DNA of 64,000 nt from Coptis chinensis (Eukaryota > Streptophyta > Magnoliopsida > Ranunculales > Ranunculaceae), in contig CM027377.1 of NCBI GenBank assembly GCA_015680905.1, positions 63,013,501-63,077,500 on the forward strand, read 5' to 3'. The position numbers and the translations under genes are program-made. Shown here one piece after another: positions 41,167 through 52,008 of the stretch; position 1 is the first letter of the stretch, and the number at the start of each line of letters is the position of its first letter. The notes beneath the pieces are model-generated. The model had not been told where the DNA came from. It did not search any database and was given only the letters and a program-made list of their open reading frames with translations.

Positions 41167-44100
41167 ATGGGAAGCGGAATATCGCGACTGTTTCCGTGTA
41201 TAGACGCGGCGAACAAAAAGACGGATTTAATTTACACGTCGGAAACGGCTTTAGATGAAACCCTAGGTCATTCCTTTTGTTACGTACGTTCTTCGGCACG
41301 TTTTTTATCCCCGTCTAATTCACTTGACCGTTTATCCCCGTCACAGTCTCTACGCTTGTCACCAACTCACGAAACAACTACTACTTCTTCTAGTACAGCT
41401 CTTAAAACTAGAAGTGGTTTTGCTAATATTTCAGGTGCTTCTGTTAGTGCTAATACTTCAACTCCCAGAACTGTCCTTCCAAATGATTATATTTACGAAG
41501 ATGCCACTGACACTATTGGTGCTGGGAATTCTAATATGGTTAATGGATTTGAGAGTACATCATCTTTTTGTGCATTACCATTACAGCCGGTGCCGAGAGG
41601 TGGTGCTTCTGGGTTGGATCCGATTGAGAGAGGAGGGGGTGGATTTTTTATGTCGGGGCCCATTGAGAGAGGGGCGCTTTCGGGGCCGCTTGATGCGAGT
41701 GGTGGTGGTGGTGGAGAGGATGGTGGGCATGTTCATTTTTCAGCTCCACTTAATGGGATCTATATGAAGAATAAGAGGAAGAAGAAGGGGATTTCGGGGA
41801 TTAAGAAAGCGTTTTATAGGAGTTTATCGGAGAAGAAACGGCCTTGGGTTGTACCAGTTTTTAATTTTGTTGGTAGGAAAGAGGGGGGTGGAAGGAATGG
41901 AGGGGATGGGAGTGATTTGGGGGAGGTGAAGAGTGAGAATAATGTTCAATGGGCACTTGGGAAAGCAGGTGAGGATCGAGTTCATGTTGTTGTTTCGGAA
42001 GAGCACGGGTGGTTATTTGTTGGAATTTATGATGGGTTTAATGGACCTGACGCACCGGAGTTTTTGATGTGTAATCTTTATCGGGCGGTTTTTAGTGAAC
42101 TTGAAGGATTGTTTTGGGATGCAGAGAGGGATTCTTCAGTTATTGTTGAAAAAGAGAGTAGGGATGAAAATATTGGAATTGGTATCGAACAAAATGACCC
42201 GTCCACAGAGGATCACAATGGAGAGGCCGATTTTAGTAATGGGCAAGTGTTCGATGGTTGTACAACTTCAAATTCTACAAGCTTGAGTTGCGGTTCGGTG
42301 AAGAAAGTGACGTTTCAATCGGAGCAGACAGGAGTTAGGAGAAAACCTCTATGGGAACTCCTCGCTGAGGATGATGAAGATGATGGACTTGATCTTTCAG
42401 GTTCAGAACGGTTTGCGTTTTCTGTTGATGACGCAGTTCGTGTAAGTAATGCTGGTTCTGTTGCTAAGCGGCAATCGCTATTGTTGTCGAAGTTGAAATA
42501 CGGATTTTCCAAGCATAAAGAGGGTCAGGGTAATAGTAGGAGATTTTTCCCGTGGAGATATGATTGGGAGGACAAGGAGAAAACTGAAGTGGATAATAAT
42601 AGAGCAGAAGAGAAACCGGATCGGAGTCTTAGAAAACGCCGGGTTGGTCCTGTTGATCATGAAATGGTCTTGAGGGCCCTATCTCGGGCTTTGGAAGTAA
42701 CAGAGCTTGCATACTTAGATATGACAGATAAGGTTCTTGATAAGAATCCGGAATTAGCTCTAATGGGTTCTTGTTTGCTAGTTGTGCTAATGAGAGATGA
42801 GGATGTTTATGTGATGAATGTCGGCGATAGTCGTGCTATTGTTGCACAGTATCAACCAGAAGCACCTAAGTCTAGTGCAAAGTCAACTGATCAAGATAGT
42901 ACCCGGTTGGACTTGGATAGTATTGTTGAAGAATCAAGTGCTGCTCGTGAGACCCCGGCAGTAATCCAGACTTCTGCTCAAGCAATGAAGTTGACTGCAT
43001 TGCAGCTATCCACTGATCACAGTACAAGCATCGAAGAAGTAAGGTTTAAATTTCTCTTGTTCGTTGATAAAATATTGTTGTATAAAGTATTTTTAGGTAC
43101 GCAATGAAACAGCCTAGTGTCAAAGTAAGATCACTCGGCTACTCTTCATATTGCTCCAGCTTACATGCATTAGACACATATTTGTGGGTAATTATGTGAG
43201 GGAGTTCCCCATATTGCAAAGTTTTAAAGCAACATAGTCTGCCTACTTGTTTAAGTTGAGATTGAAATAGAATTGTACTAGCTTCTCAGTCAACTGTGTT
43301 TATTATATTGAGTGATTAAACTTTAGGATATGGAGTGGTAAACAAAAGGCCGATTTGGACACAAGGTCCATGCTATCCTCTGGACTTAAATAACCTCAGC
43401 AAGCTAGATTATGCCATCTCAATCATTGAATAGCCCAACTTGTGTGTTGTGACCTCATGCAATTAGACAATGACATCTTGGTTTAGATTTTAGGTATTCA
43501 CATTGCATACCTAGTTGCCCTCTTGCGAGGTTGGAGGGTTATTCGTATGCCGGGACCTAGTAGTTGCCCTCTTGGGGAGGTTGGAGGCTGTTCATACAAT
43601 GAGACATGGTGGTGTTTGTCGACTTTGGACTACTAATTGATAAGAACGGAAGATCATCCAAATCTTCCTACTACGTTCTTTGTTTTCATTGCCGAATACA
43701 CAACTAGTGGACCTGGATACCTAACTTTCGAGCACCTATACTTCAAAATCTAAAATTTCTTGTCGATTCTCCTTTTTATTGGTGTGCTAATACAAACAAA
43801 CTTCTTACCAAAGCTATCATCATGATCTGTCCAGTATGTATGTCAATCAAGAGTCTATTAGTCACACTCTTGTACATTGTCAGTTTTCTTGGGAGTTTGG
43901 TGTTACTCTATTCTCAGTGTTGGCCAGCACCATTCCTCTTATTGTTCCTGATTAATTTTGCATGTTTAACACAAAAGGCTATGACAGGGTGTTTCTTGTT
44001 CTCTCTATCTAGTGATGCTAATATGAAATATGTAAAATAAAATTAACGTTTTGCAAATATGAAATACGAAAAAGTGGAAACATTGTTTCTGTTTTTTGTT

Positions 44101-47100
44101 GATTTCTCTACTGGTTTCATAGGGGATTTCTTTTTGTTTCATTGCAGTATTTTATAGATTAAGCTTTCCCTTTTTATGACACATCAACTAAGAATTTCTT
44201 ACAAACTTCTTTCCAACTTTGAATTTGGTGCAGGAGGTCCTGAGAATCAAGCAGGAACATCCAGATGACAACCAATGTATTGTCAATGATAGGGTTAAAG
44301 GTCGTTTAAAGGTGACTAGAGCTTTTGGGGCAGGATTTCTCAAGCAGGTTAGTAAATTTTGTGTGTGTGTGTGTGTTTCTTTGTACTTTGTTTCATCGTT
44401 GTGCTTTTTTTCAAACTCAAACCCTTCTGAGTTCTGAGGCAATTCTCCTAGAAATATATAAGTCATTCATATATATGAACTAAAAATTATCCTGTAACTA
44501 GTTTGAAAGGATAGTTTGCCAACCAAATGATAGGATATAGGTTTCGTCTAAGAGTAGTCTCAGCTACCATAGCAGAGTGATCTTATCTGTCTAATTGAAC
44601 ATTCAGAATATTTGAGACCATTCAGTCTATTAATTTATATAGAAGTTCATGTATTGTAATATGTATGTATGCGAGATTGGTCGGCAGGCAATTTGGTATA
44701 TATGAAGGACACAGTGAAGGGGAAAATGTAAAAGTTCACCTTGCAGGTGCCAGGTAGCTTAATTGATAGTCTGTGGAACTTGTAAGAGGGGGTTGTAAAT
44801 TTCTCCCTTCTGCTTTTATGGGCCTCTGTGCCAGATAGTACTCTGACCATCTTCATGATCTCATTATTGTTAGTTGCCTTACTAATTAGTGAAGTATCAA
44901 ATTTCTTTCTGATTGGTTTTTGCATGTCTTATTCATTTATTTGTTGCTGCAGCCAAAGTTGAACAATGCTTTGCTGGAAATGTTTCGAAATGAGTATATT
45001 GGTACTGCTCCATATGTATCCTGTTCCCCTTCCCTTTGTCACCATCTACTTGGCAGCAATGACCAATTTTTAGTTCTGTCATCTGACGGCCTATATCAAT
45101 ACCTGACCAATGAAGAAGTGGTTTCTCTCGTCGAAAGTTTTATGGATAAGTTTCCAGAGGGAGATCCTGCGCAACACTTAATTGAGGAGCTTCTTTTCCG
45201 TGCAGCAAAGAAAGCTGGTAAGAAGATCTTCTAACTCAGTATCTTTTGAAGATTCCTGTTTTTTAGGATTTTGGTCTATATATATGTTCCGTAGAATGAT
45301 AAGGTTAGGTTCTATGTCTCCAACATGTATGTTGGTAAATATGCTATGGTTCACAGGTATTCACATTACTTAGATTTGCTCACTTTACACATTAAATATC
45401 ACATAGATCCTTGGGAATTTTAGCACAAAGATAGTTTTGCAACTTGACCACTTGAAAGAAAAGAAAAACCCTAGACTCCAAGAGAGAGCTTGTCTGACAG
45501 ACAAGTAGTAAAAACCGAAACTATTTATCAGTGTTTTTTTTTTTTTTTTTTTTTTTTAATGCTTTTTACGTATGAGTTAGAAACTAGTGGGTTAATGATA
45601 GTTAGCTATTGTCAGCTCTCAGTGTCACTTTATTATTTTTAGTTAATATCTTGCCGCTTCACTTTAATGCTAAGTCACATTGACACGGATACGGGGTGTC
45701 TGACACGGGACCTATATGAAGTAGGACACGGGGACACAACTAATTGGAAAAGAAAATTATTACAATTCTTTAGATACACCTCTATTCTTGGGCACAATAC
45801 CTTCCGATGCTGCTCCTTACAAGTAAATAATTATGAAAGTGGGATATCATGGAGTTCTAAGCTATGTTAATAGATTATTTCTAAGTCTTTTAGGGTATAG
45901 AAGAAACCCCCTAGGTTGAAATGGCATTGACAACGTGTGTCTTTGTGTCCAACACAGATTTTTTTGAGAATATGAAGTGTCCATGTTACTTAGCTTTAAT
46001 GAGTGTCGTGAAATCAGAGAATAAAGTGACAAGCAAGCTTCATTGATGTAAATTATCTTAAACTTTAATATAAGCCACTGTGTTAGCTTCGTCATTCTTT
46101 ATAAGAAACGGGAGTGGAACAAGAATACAGGCATAGCAACTATAATTAGGTATGGATCATGAAGAGAATATGAAATGGATCATAAATGTGTAAGCTGACA
46201 TGACCTACAAATAGGATGATAGAACAACACAGAAGCAAAGTCCCAAAAGCAGGCCCCTACATTTACTAGACTCTAAATTGACTAACTCTCACCACATCTT
46301 TGAGTTGCAAAAGAGAAAAGATGAAAGAACCCATTCAATTCCTTGGTACACATATAAAAGGTCTTTTTCAGACAATCTCTTTTAATGATTCCTACTATGC
46401 TTGATGTCACCAACCATAAAAGATTTAAGCAAAGCGAAGTCTCCAAACTTTGCTGTTTGGGGAAAAACACCCGAGTGCCAACATTTTGGGAGAGGATTGA
46501 ACACCATGCTTTTTAAGGGAATGGAAAGGTGGTTAACTAACTCTCTTTAGACATACGAAAAGGACCGAAGTCCCATTCAAGGTTGTTTTTTAATTCTTAG
46601 CCTAGCTGTGGAGAATATCCTCAAATCAGCAACTATAAAGACAGAGAATATACCTTAGGACTAAATTCCGTTCTAGAGTTGCTTTCTTTTAGGATTATCT
46701 TACTGCTAACACTGGAGGATAACAAGGGATTCCTTCTCTGACTTTGCTTTTTGAATGTGAGTCAGTATTCTAGTTCATTGTCTTGTTTTTGAGTTTCTTC
46801 TGTTGTGGCGTGCGGTTCTTTCATTCTGTAGTGGACGACAGTTTTTCTCTCAACACCCCAGTACCCCACCACTAAACAGTAATTCCAGTCTTTGCCTCCA
46901 ATACTTCCTGTCTGTAATTGCTTCCTTTATGTAATTGGTTGAAGAGGATAACCTGACTAACCTTTTAAATTTCCTAGTAATTCAACATGAGAAGTTTGAG
47001 GTGTGAATGTTGCGTATGTGTTTCAGTTTAGCTTGGTTTCTGGCGAATTCAAATATTACAATTAGGAGTAGAAGAATGTAAATCAGCATGTGCTTTTAAG

Positions 47101-50100
47101 TAATCTTCATCTGTCTTTTAATGATTTGGTTTAAAGAAATCTTATTTCGTAGTATCTCCATAATATTAGTTTAGGAAAACATATTTGGAAACAAACAAGT
47201 AGCCGAACCTAACCTTGAGCATTATCTTCTGGGAACCTAGGTTATGTTTCCAAGAAGTGTTTAACGTTGTATACAAGGTGAAGATTGCATATGCCTTGGC
47301 AATGCCATTATTTTAGTCTAGCAATATTTTGGGATTTGGCCCTGGATTGGAGGTATCGTAGACAAGTTGAACTTCAACTTCATAATTTCTTGTGTACTAG
47401 TAACAACATCGGAGGTGTTCCTTTACTTGATAGGCTTGTGGTGAAGAACCATATTGTCTTAACAATGTATCGGAAAGTGTCCCTGTAAAAAAAGATAACG
47501 TGGTTTTGGTTAGTGGTCTTGGTGTGGATCTGTATAGGTAAGACGTCTCTGTAATGGTAACCCAGGGGTTTTGAGGTCTCTTTAAGAGGGAAACTAGATT
47601 AAGTTTAAGGAGTGGGTCTAGAATTAGGTTTTGGGAGGATAAGTGGTTGGATAAAGACCTTTCCCTTTTCTGTTCCTGAGAATGAGCCTTCTGTCTTTTT
47701 TAACCGACCAACTTGTGATTCCATGCGGTTGAATAATGAAAATCTTGGTTTGTCCTGGATTTAATGATGCAATGGAGGTGGGATATTCTGAGTGTTGCTG
47801 CACTTTTGGAAAGGTTGAGCCTGTTCCTCCTATCTGACAGGTTGGAAAAGGAGATTTTCTTTTAAATCTTTGCATTTCGCCCTCTGCTTCCGCCTACATG
47901 AAAGTATAAAACTCACCGGGTTACCATTTCCCTGTTTTGCTAGTAGTTACATTTGCAAATCCAGAAATCTTTCTCAGGTCTTATTTTTTGTGTGGTGTGC
48001 GGTCCTGAATAGTACTATAGTACAGATGACCTTTGTAGGAAAAGAAAACATATTGTCAATTGTTGGCCTATATGTTTGTTTGATGGAAAGTCAGTTATCC
48101 ACTCCAATCCATTGTGATTCCTCTTAAATAATATATGCTGCAAGCCTGCAACTTTGTAAATCAATCTTGGAATATTTGGGTATGGAAAAGGGATCTTTAG
48201 CTTCTTGGGTTTTGAGGATGCGTTCTCCTCAGGGTTGCGGATTATCGAGCATCTTGCATTTCACTGGCATATGGGGCTTGTGCTGGGAGAGGAACTGGAG
48301 AATAGTTTAGGATATGGTTTATTCTTTGGAGGGGGTCAGGAAATAGTTCATTTGGGAGCTTCGTTTTCGGATGTGACTCCTTTTTACACACTTGTTGTGC
48401 GGACCGATGATGTGTACTGTTTTTGTCTTCTCCCCTGTTGTGTATAGAATACCTCATCCTACAATCTCCTTCAGATTATATTAGTAAAATATATTGATAC
48501 TTTTAGCTTTAAAAAAAACAAATGAAAAATGAAAAAAAGAAATGGAAAAGCAGATTTAGATAGAAAGGTAAAATGAACAAAGTTAAGTTGTACATGGAAC
48601 CAACAACCATGATGTACAAATCAAAGTAAGATTTGGTCACATAAACACCTCACTTTGAAACTTGCTATGATGTCAAGATACGCTCTAGAGTTGTAGAGAG
48701 TACTTAAGTTGTCTACAATCTCTGCTGGAAGTCTCCTTAACCAATCAAGTTTGCACTATATCTTAGAGACAAGGACAAGTCACATAGTTTGACTATCCAA
48801 ATATATCCAACATCGAATAAAACTTTAATATTTGGAGGACCCTTCTTTCATAACCCGGAAAATGTATATATTTCTTTGATCATTTAAAGAAGTATTTGGA
48901 GGACCCTTCTTTCAAGGAAGGCATCTTGGACAATTCTTATCGATGAAGTACTCGATTGTGATCAGGCAACTGTGTTCTGTGTATGAAAATTTAGGTTTTT
49001 AGTAAACAATAGGTAGCAATATTGTTGAGATGTTTTAGCCCCCCAAAGCCTTGCGTAATAGTATATACATTTCGTGCTATCTGGAGTCTATGTATTGTTA
49101 TCTGGGTAACTTAAGACATGACCTCAGGCAGCAATTGTGAAACAGAAACTTTTCTTTTCTCACCCCTCCATATATAATCCGAACTTTCCTTCTCCTTATA
49201 ATTAAACCAAGAGAAGTCCCTCCTATCCCCCATTACTAGTTAAGATTGTTTGTTGTTCTTGAATGCATGGGGTGGTTTGTTTGTGGTATATTCTGGGTTT
49301 AGTTTTGGTTGTTCTAGTATCATAGTAAACTTTCTCAGCCTGCTTTGCTTTCTTAATGTCTCAGTTGCTACTTTGAGTCCTTTCTTTTGGGTGCAGAACT
49401 TTTGCTGCGTCTTCACTTCTGCCAACCTCCTAGAAAGAAAAAAAAACAAACAATGTTAACTTTTTTTACCCTTTTCTTCCAACTGATGGATAGCATTTTT
49501 TTTCTTATAAATGAATGAGAAGCAGGTCAAGTAAACCTAAACTACAATATGCCAACAGAGTGAGGTAGCACTATGATACAAACCCAAAACACAAGAAAAC
49601 AAGAACACTAATCACAAGAGCCTTTCCTCCAATCTAGACAAGCATATGCTCATGAGGGCCCAAGTTAATCCATGAATCCTTCAACAATTCGTACGGATTT
49701 GGAGCAGCCTCAACTGTTTACTAGCCTTGGACTAGGATGGAACTTGGATAGTCGTCGTTAGAGGTTCTAACCTCCGTTTTTGATAACTCTCAAGCGATGA
49801 TATATTTTTTAATGGTGTTGCGTTATATCAAGTAGCTCAATAATTTTAAGAAACTGGATTAATAACTTTTATTTCTTTCGTAATGAAATATTGGTTTCGT
49901 AGAACCTAGAGTCGTAATAAAAACATAAAAAGCCCGCAATTTTTTGATGAATAGAGTGCAGCAAGGAAGAGAGAGAGAGGGGGCCGGGGGGTGGAAGTCT
50001 CTAACATGTAATTTTAGAAACAATTAACAAAGGAACTTTTTGCACTGTAAGTAATCTTGTCCCTTCTCTTGGTATGAGATTGGTCGGACCTGCCTGTCCA

Positions 50101-50827
50101 TAAAGTTTACTGAACATACCCCTTCTGGATCATTATAAGTCTTTTAAAGCACAAACATTCCCCTGACCCCTTACTTCCCAAACCTCATCTTGTGCTCTTG
50201 ATCTACTATGAGAGCAGCCTCGGGATTGAACTTCTGGACCTTTTTCATCCCTTCCCAGACCCAATACCATCTCTAATTAAACAATTCAACTCAGTACTCA
50301 TCCTCCCCTACATTATTTATAAGTTTTCGTTTTACAGTGCTCTTTATTCCTGTCTGAAGTTGGTTCTATGCGAATAAGTTTCTCAGTTCGCTCCTGGGCC
50401 TGATAGATACCTAGCAAACCCAATCGCTACTGAGCTTAGTACCAATAGTTTCTCAGTTCGCTCCTGGGCCTGATGGATACCTGACAAACTTAATTGCTAC
50501 TGAGCTTAGTACCAATTATATCCGACTTTGTGCTGCAATAGACAAAAACAGAATGGTCACGAGTGTAAAATAAGATTGTTTCACAAATAAATTCCTTTGT
50601 TCCGTGTTGTTAGTATGGATATAAATTCCTATGCATGGATTTTGATCTCATTCCTGTTACATTGTCTTTGACATTTTATAGCTAAATAACCTTTGTCTGC
50701 AGGAATGGATTTCCACGAGTTATTAGACATTCCACAAGGAGACCGCAGAAAATACCATGACGATGTTACGGTCATGGTGGTATCACTTGAAGGACGAATC
50801 TGGAAGTCATCAGGAAAGTACTTGTGA
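41167..50827 (+). CDS. PLL1: PP2C phosphatase, POLTERGEIST-LIKE 1 type
   Basis: Four coding exons: 41167-43038, 44234-44347, 44953-45217 and 50703-50827, with GT-AG introns, give 791 aa (about 780 in Arabidopsis PLL1). The start [11 protein letters not shown] carries Gly2 and nearby Cys, as for dual acylation at the plasma membrane. The N-terminal region has [34 protein letters not shown] and repeated SGPIERG/SGPL. The PP2C domain begins [20 protein letters not shown]. Metal-binding Asp are visible at 289 (IYDGFNG), 707 (SSDGLY) and 770-771 (YHDDVT), with GDSRA near 554. It ends [15 protein letters not shown]1 phosphatases act with receptor kinases of the CLAVATA type in stem-cell maintenance and asymmetric division. 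The TTG-initiated extension upstream (from 41137) is not the start. Choosing PLL1 over POL rests on the MGSG start and the N-terminal motifs. Confidence 0.93.
43039..44233 (+). other. PLL1-like intron 1
   Basis: 1195 bp, GTAAGG donor and GGTGCAG acceptor, phase 0. It contains an imperfect direct repeat of GTTGCCCTCTTG.GAGGTTGGAGG (43511-43590). No gene is inside. Confidence 0.85.
44348..44952 (+). other. PLL1-like intron 2
   Basis: 605 bp, GTTAGT donor, GCTGCAG acceptor, phase 0. It starts with a (GT)n run at about 44361-44376. No gene is inside. Confidence 0.85.
45669..45994. mobile_element. MITE in intron 3
   Basis: The ends are inverted: GCTAAGTCACATTGACAC at the left and the reverse complement GCTAAGTAACATGGACAC at the right. 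Both are flanked by TTTAAT (45663-45668 and 45995-46000). At 326 bp it has no coding capacity. GACACGG and GGACACGG motifs recur inside. The superfamily is uncertain, since a 6-bp or TTAA-type duplication does not decide it. Confidence 0.65.
47600..47900 (+). pseudogene. L1 LINE ORF2 fragment in intron 3
   Basis: The plus strand reads [20 protein letters not shown], the block that in plant L1 ORF2 links the reverse transcriptase to the zinc-binding zf-RVT domain. Stops follow at once. Neither the catalytic RT box nor a poly-A tail is found nearby. It is old and truncated at both ends. Confidence 0.55.
50377..50516. repeat. 70-bp tandem duplication in intron 3
   Basis: AGTTTCTCAGTTCGCTCCTG begins both copies (50377 and 50447), and both end TACTGAGCTTAGTACCAAT. 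Only a few substitutions separate them. The second copy ends 186 bp before exon 4. Confidence 0.9.
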
Positions 50828-52008
50828 AGACCTGCAACAATAAATTGCAGCCTTCGAAAGATGTAATTTGTGCAAAAGAGTTCGACATCTGAGAGATTCA
50901 TCTCAAGAGCAAGAGTTGGAAAGCTCTAGTAGCGGGACCGATAGTTGGCAGTACTGATCCATTTTTGGTGGGTCCTGAAAGAAAAAGGAATTCTTGATCT
51001 TATGAACTTGGCATAAGCTTTCAAGCTCAGTCTTTCTAATGCTAGATGTTCACGAGGTTGCTTCATCATGTACTGGAAGAGTTTGGTTCAGAATTGTGAG
51101 GGATTCATTGGGATAAGGTTTGGATTTTTTGGGGTTTTATATTTTCTTTTCATGGAGGTGGAAGCTCTTTCCCCATTTCTGTGTTTTTCGTTTTTGTTTC
51201 ACCTCAATGTTAGGTTAGGGAGGTGAGCGAGGGGGAGTAAGGATTACTTGGTAGGCGTCTGTAACATCATGTTCATGTTGTTTCACCAAAGCAGTTTATA
51301 AGAAATGAAAAAATTCTTATTAGTACTCTTTTGTGGCTGTTATCTATCTTTGTGGTAAGTGAACAATTCCATAATTAGCACGATTTTTTCAGATTGGCAA
51401 AGAGAAACAAGATAATCTGTTGTGCTTGGATGGCAGGTAACATAATGCATATACCCTAAACTAAAGTCCATGTAGATGAAGACTGTTTGCGTAGCACGTG
51501 AAAATTTTCATGCTTAGTATCACAAAATATTTCTGTCCTTCCCCTGGAAGTTCTCACAAATATATTCCGACTATAATCACTGTGGAGATGAAGTTATGGT
51601 TTAACAAACCAAACACAGGTCAAGACGTTGTACTGTATGCATACTGTATACCGCAGAGTGCAAAGAACATAGCAGCAAGAAAATTACAATACAGAAGGAA
51701 AACTGCAGCCTCCTCTGTGACGGATGTATTGCTATTTGGTAGCATTTTTCCTTCAATCTGAACGAAGCAAAGAATGAGACTCAATAGACGTACATAAAAA
51801 ATATGCAAATTTAAGGTCCTTTTATATAATTATATGCAAATTTGCTTATCAGCAACACATATGTCCGAAACAATCTATTATTACTCAATTTATAGAGATC
51901 GCGGAGACCATTTGAACCTGTAATATATCAAAATTCTATTTTACAAGTTGAATACAACTCAGGATTGTTAATGCATCAGTGATCGACCACAGATGCTGTA
52001 TTCAAAAC
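50828..52008. other. Convergent intergenic region between PLL1-like and SOT1-like genes
   Basis: An AATAAA at 50839-50844 lies very close to the PLL1 stop. The two 3' UTRs must lie in this 1.18 kb. Small open frames (51498-51761) have no motif. No other feature is supported. Confidence 0.6.

Larger units (their letters stand above)
45218..50702 (+). other. PLL1-like intron 3, 5.5 kb
   Basis: The donor G/GTAAGA and acceptor TCTGCAG/GA join in phase 1 (Gly codon split). The intron is unusually long for this family. It holds a poly-T run (about 45534-45557), a MITE (45669-45994), an L1 fragment (about 47600-47900), a 22-bp direct repeat at 48831 and 48891 (TATTTGGAGGACCCTTCTTT) and a 70-bp tandem duplication (50377-50516). 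Other short frames have no motif. Confidence 0.85.
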
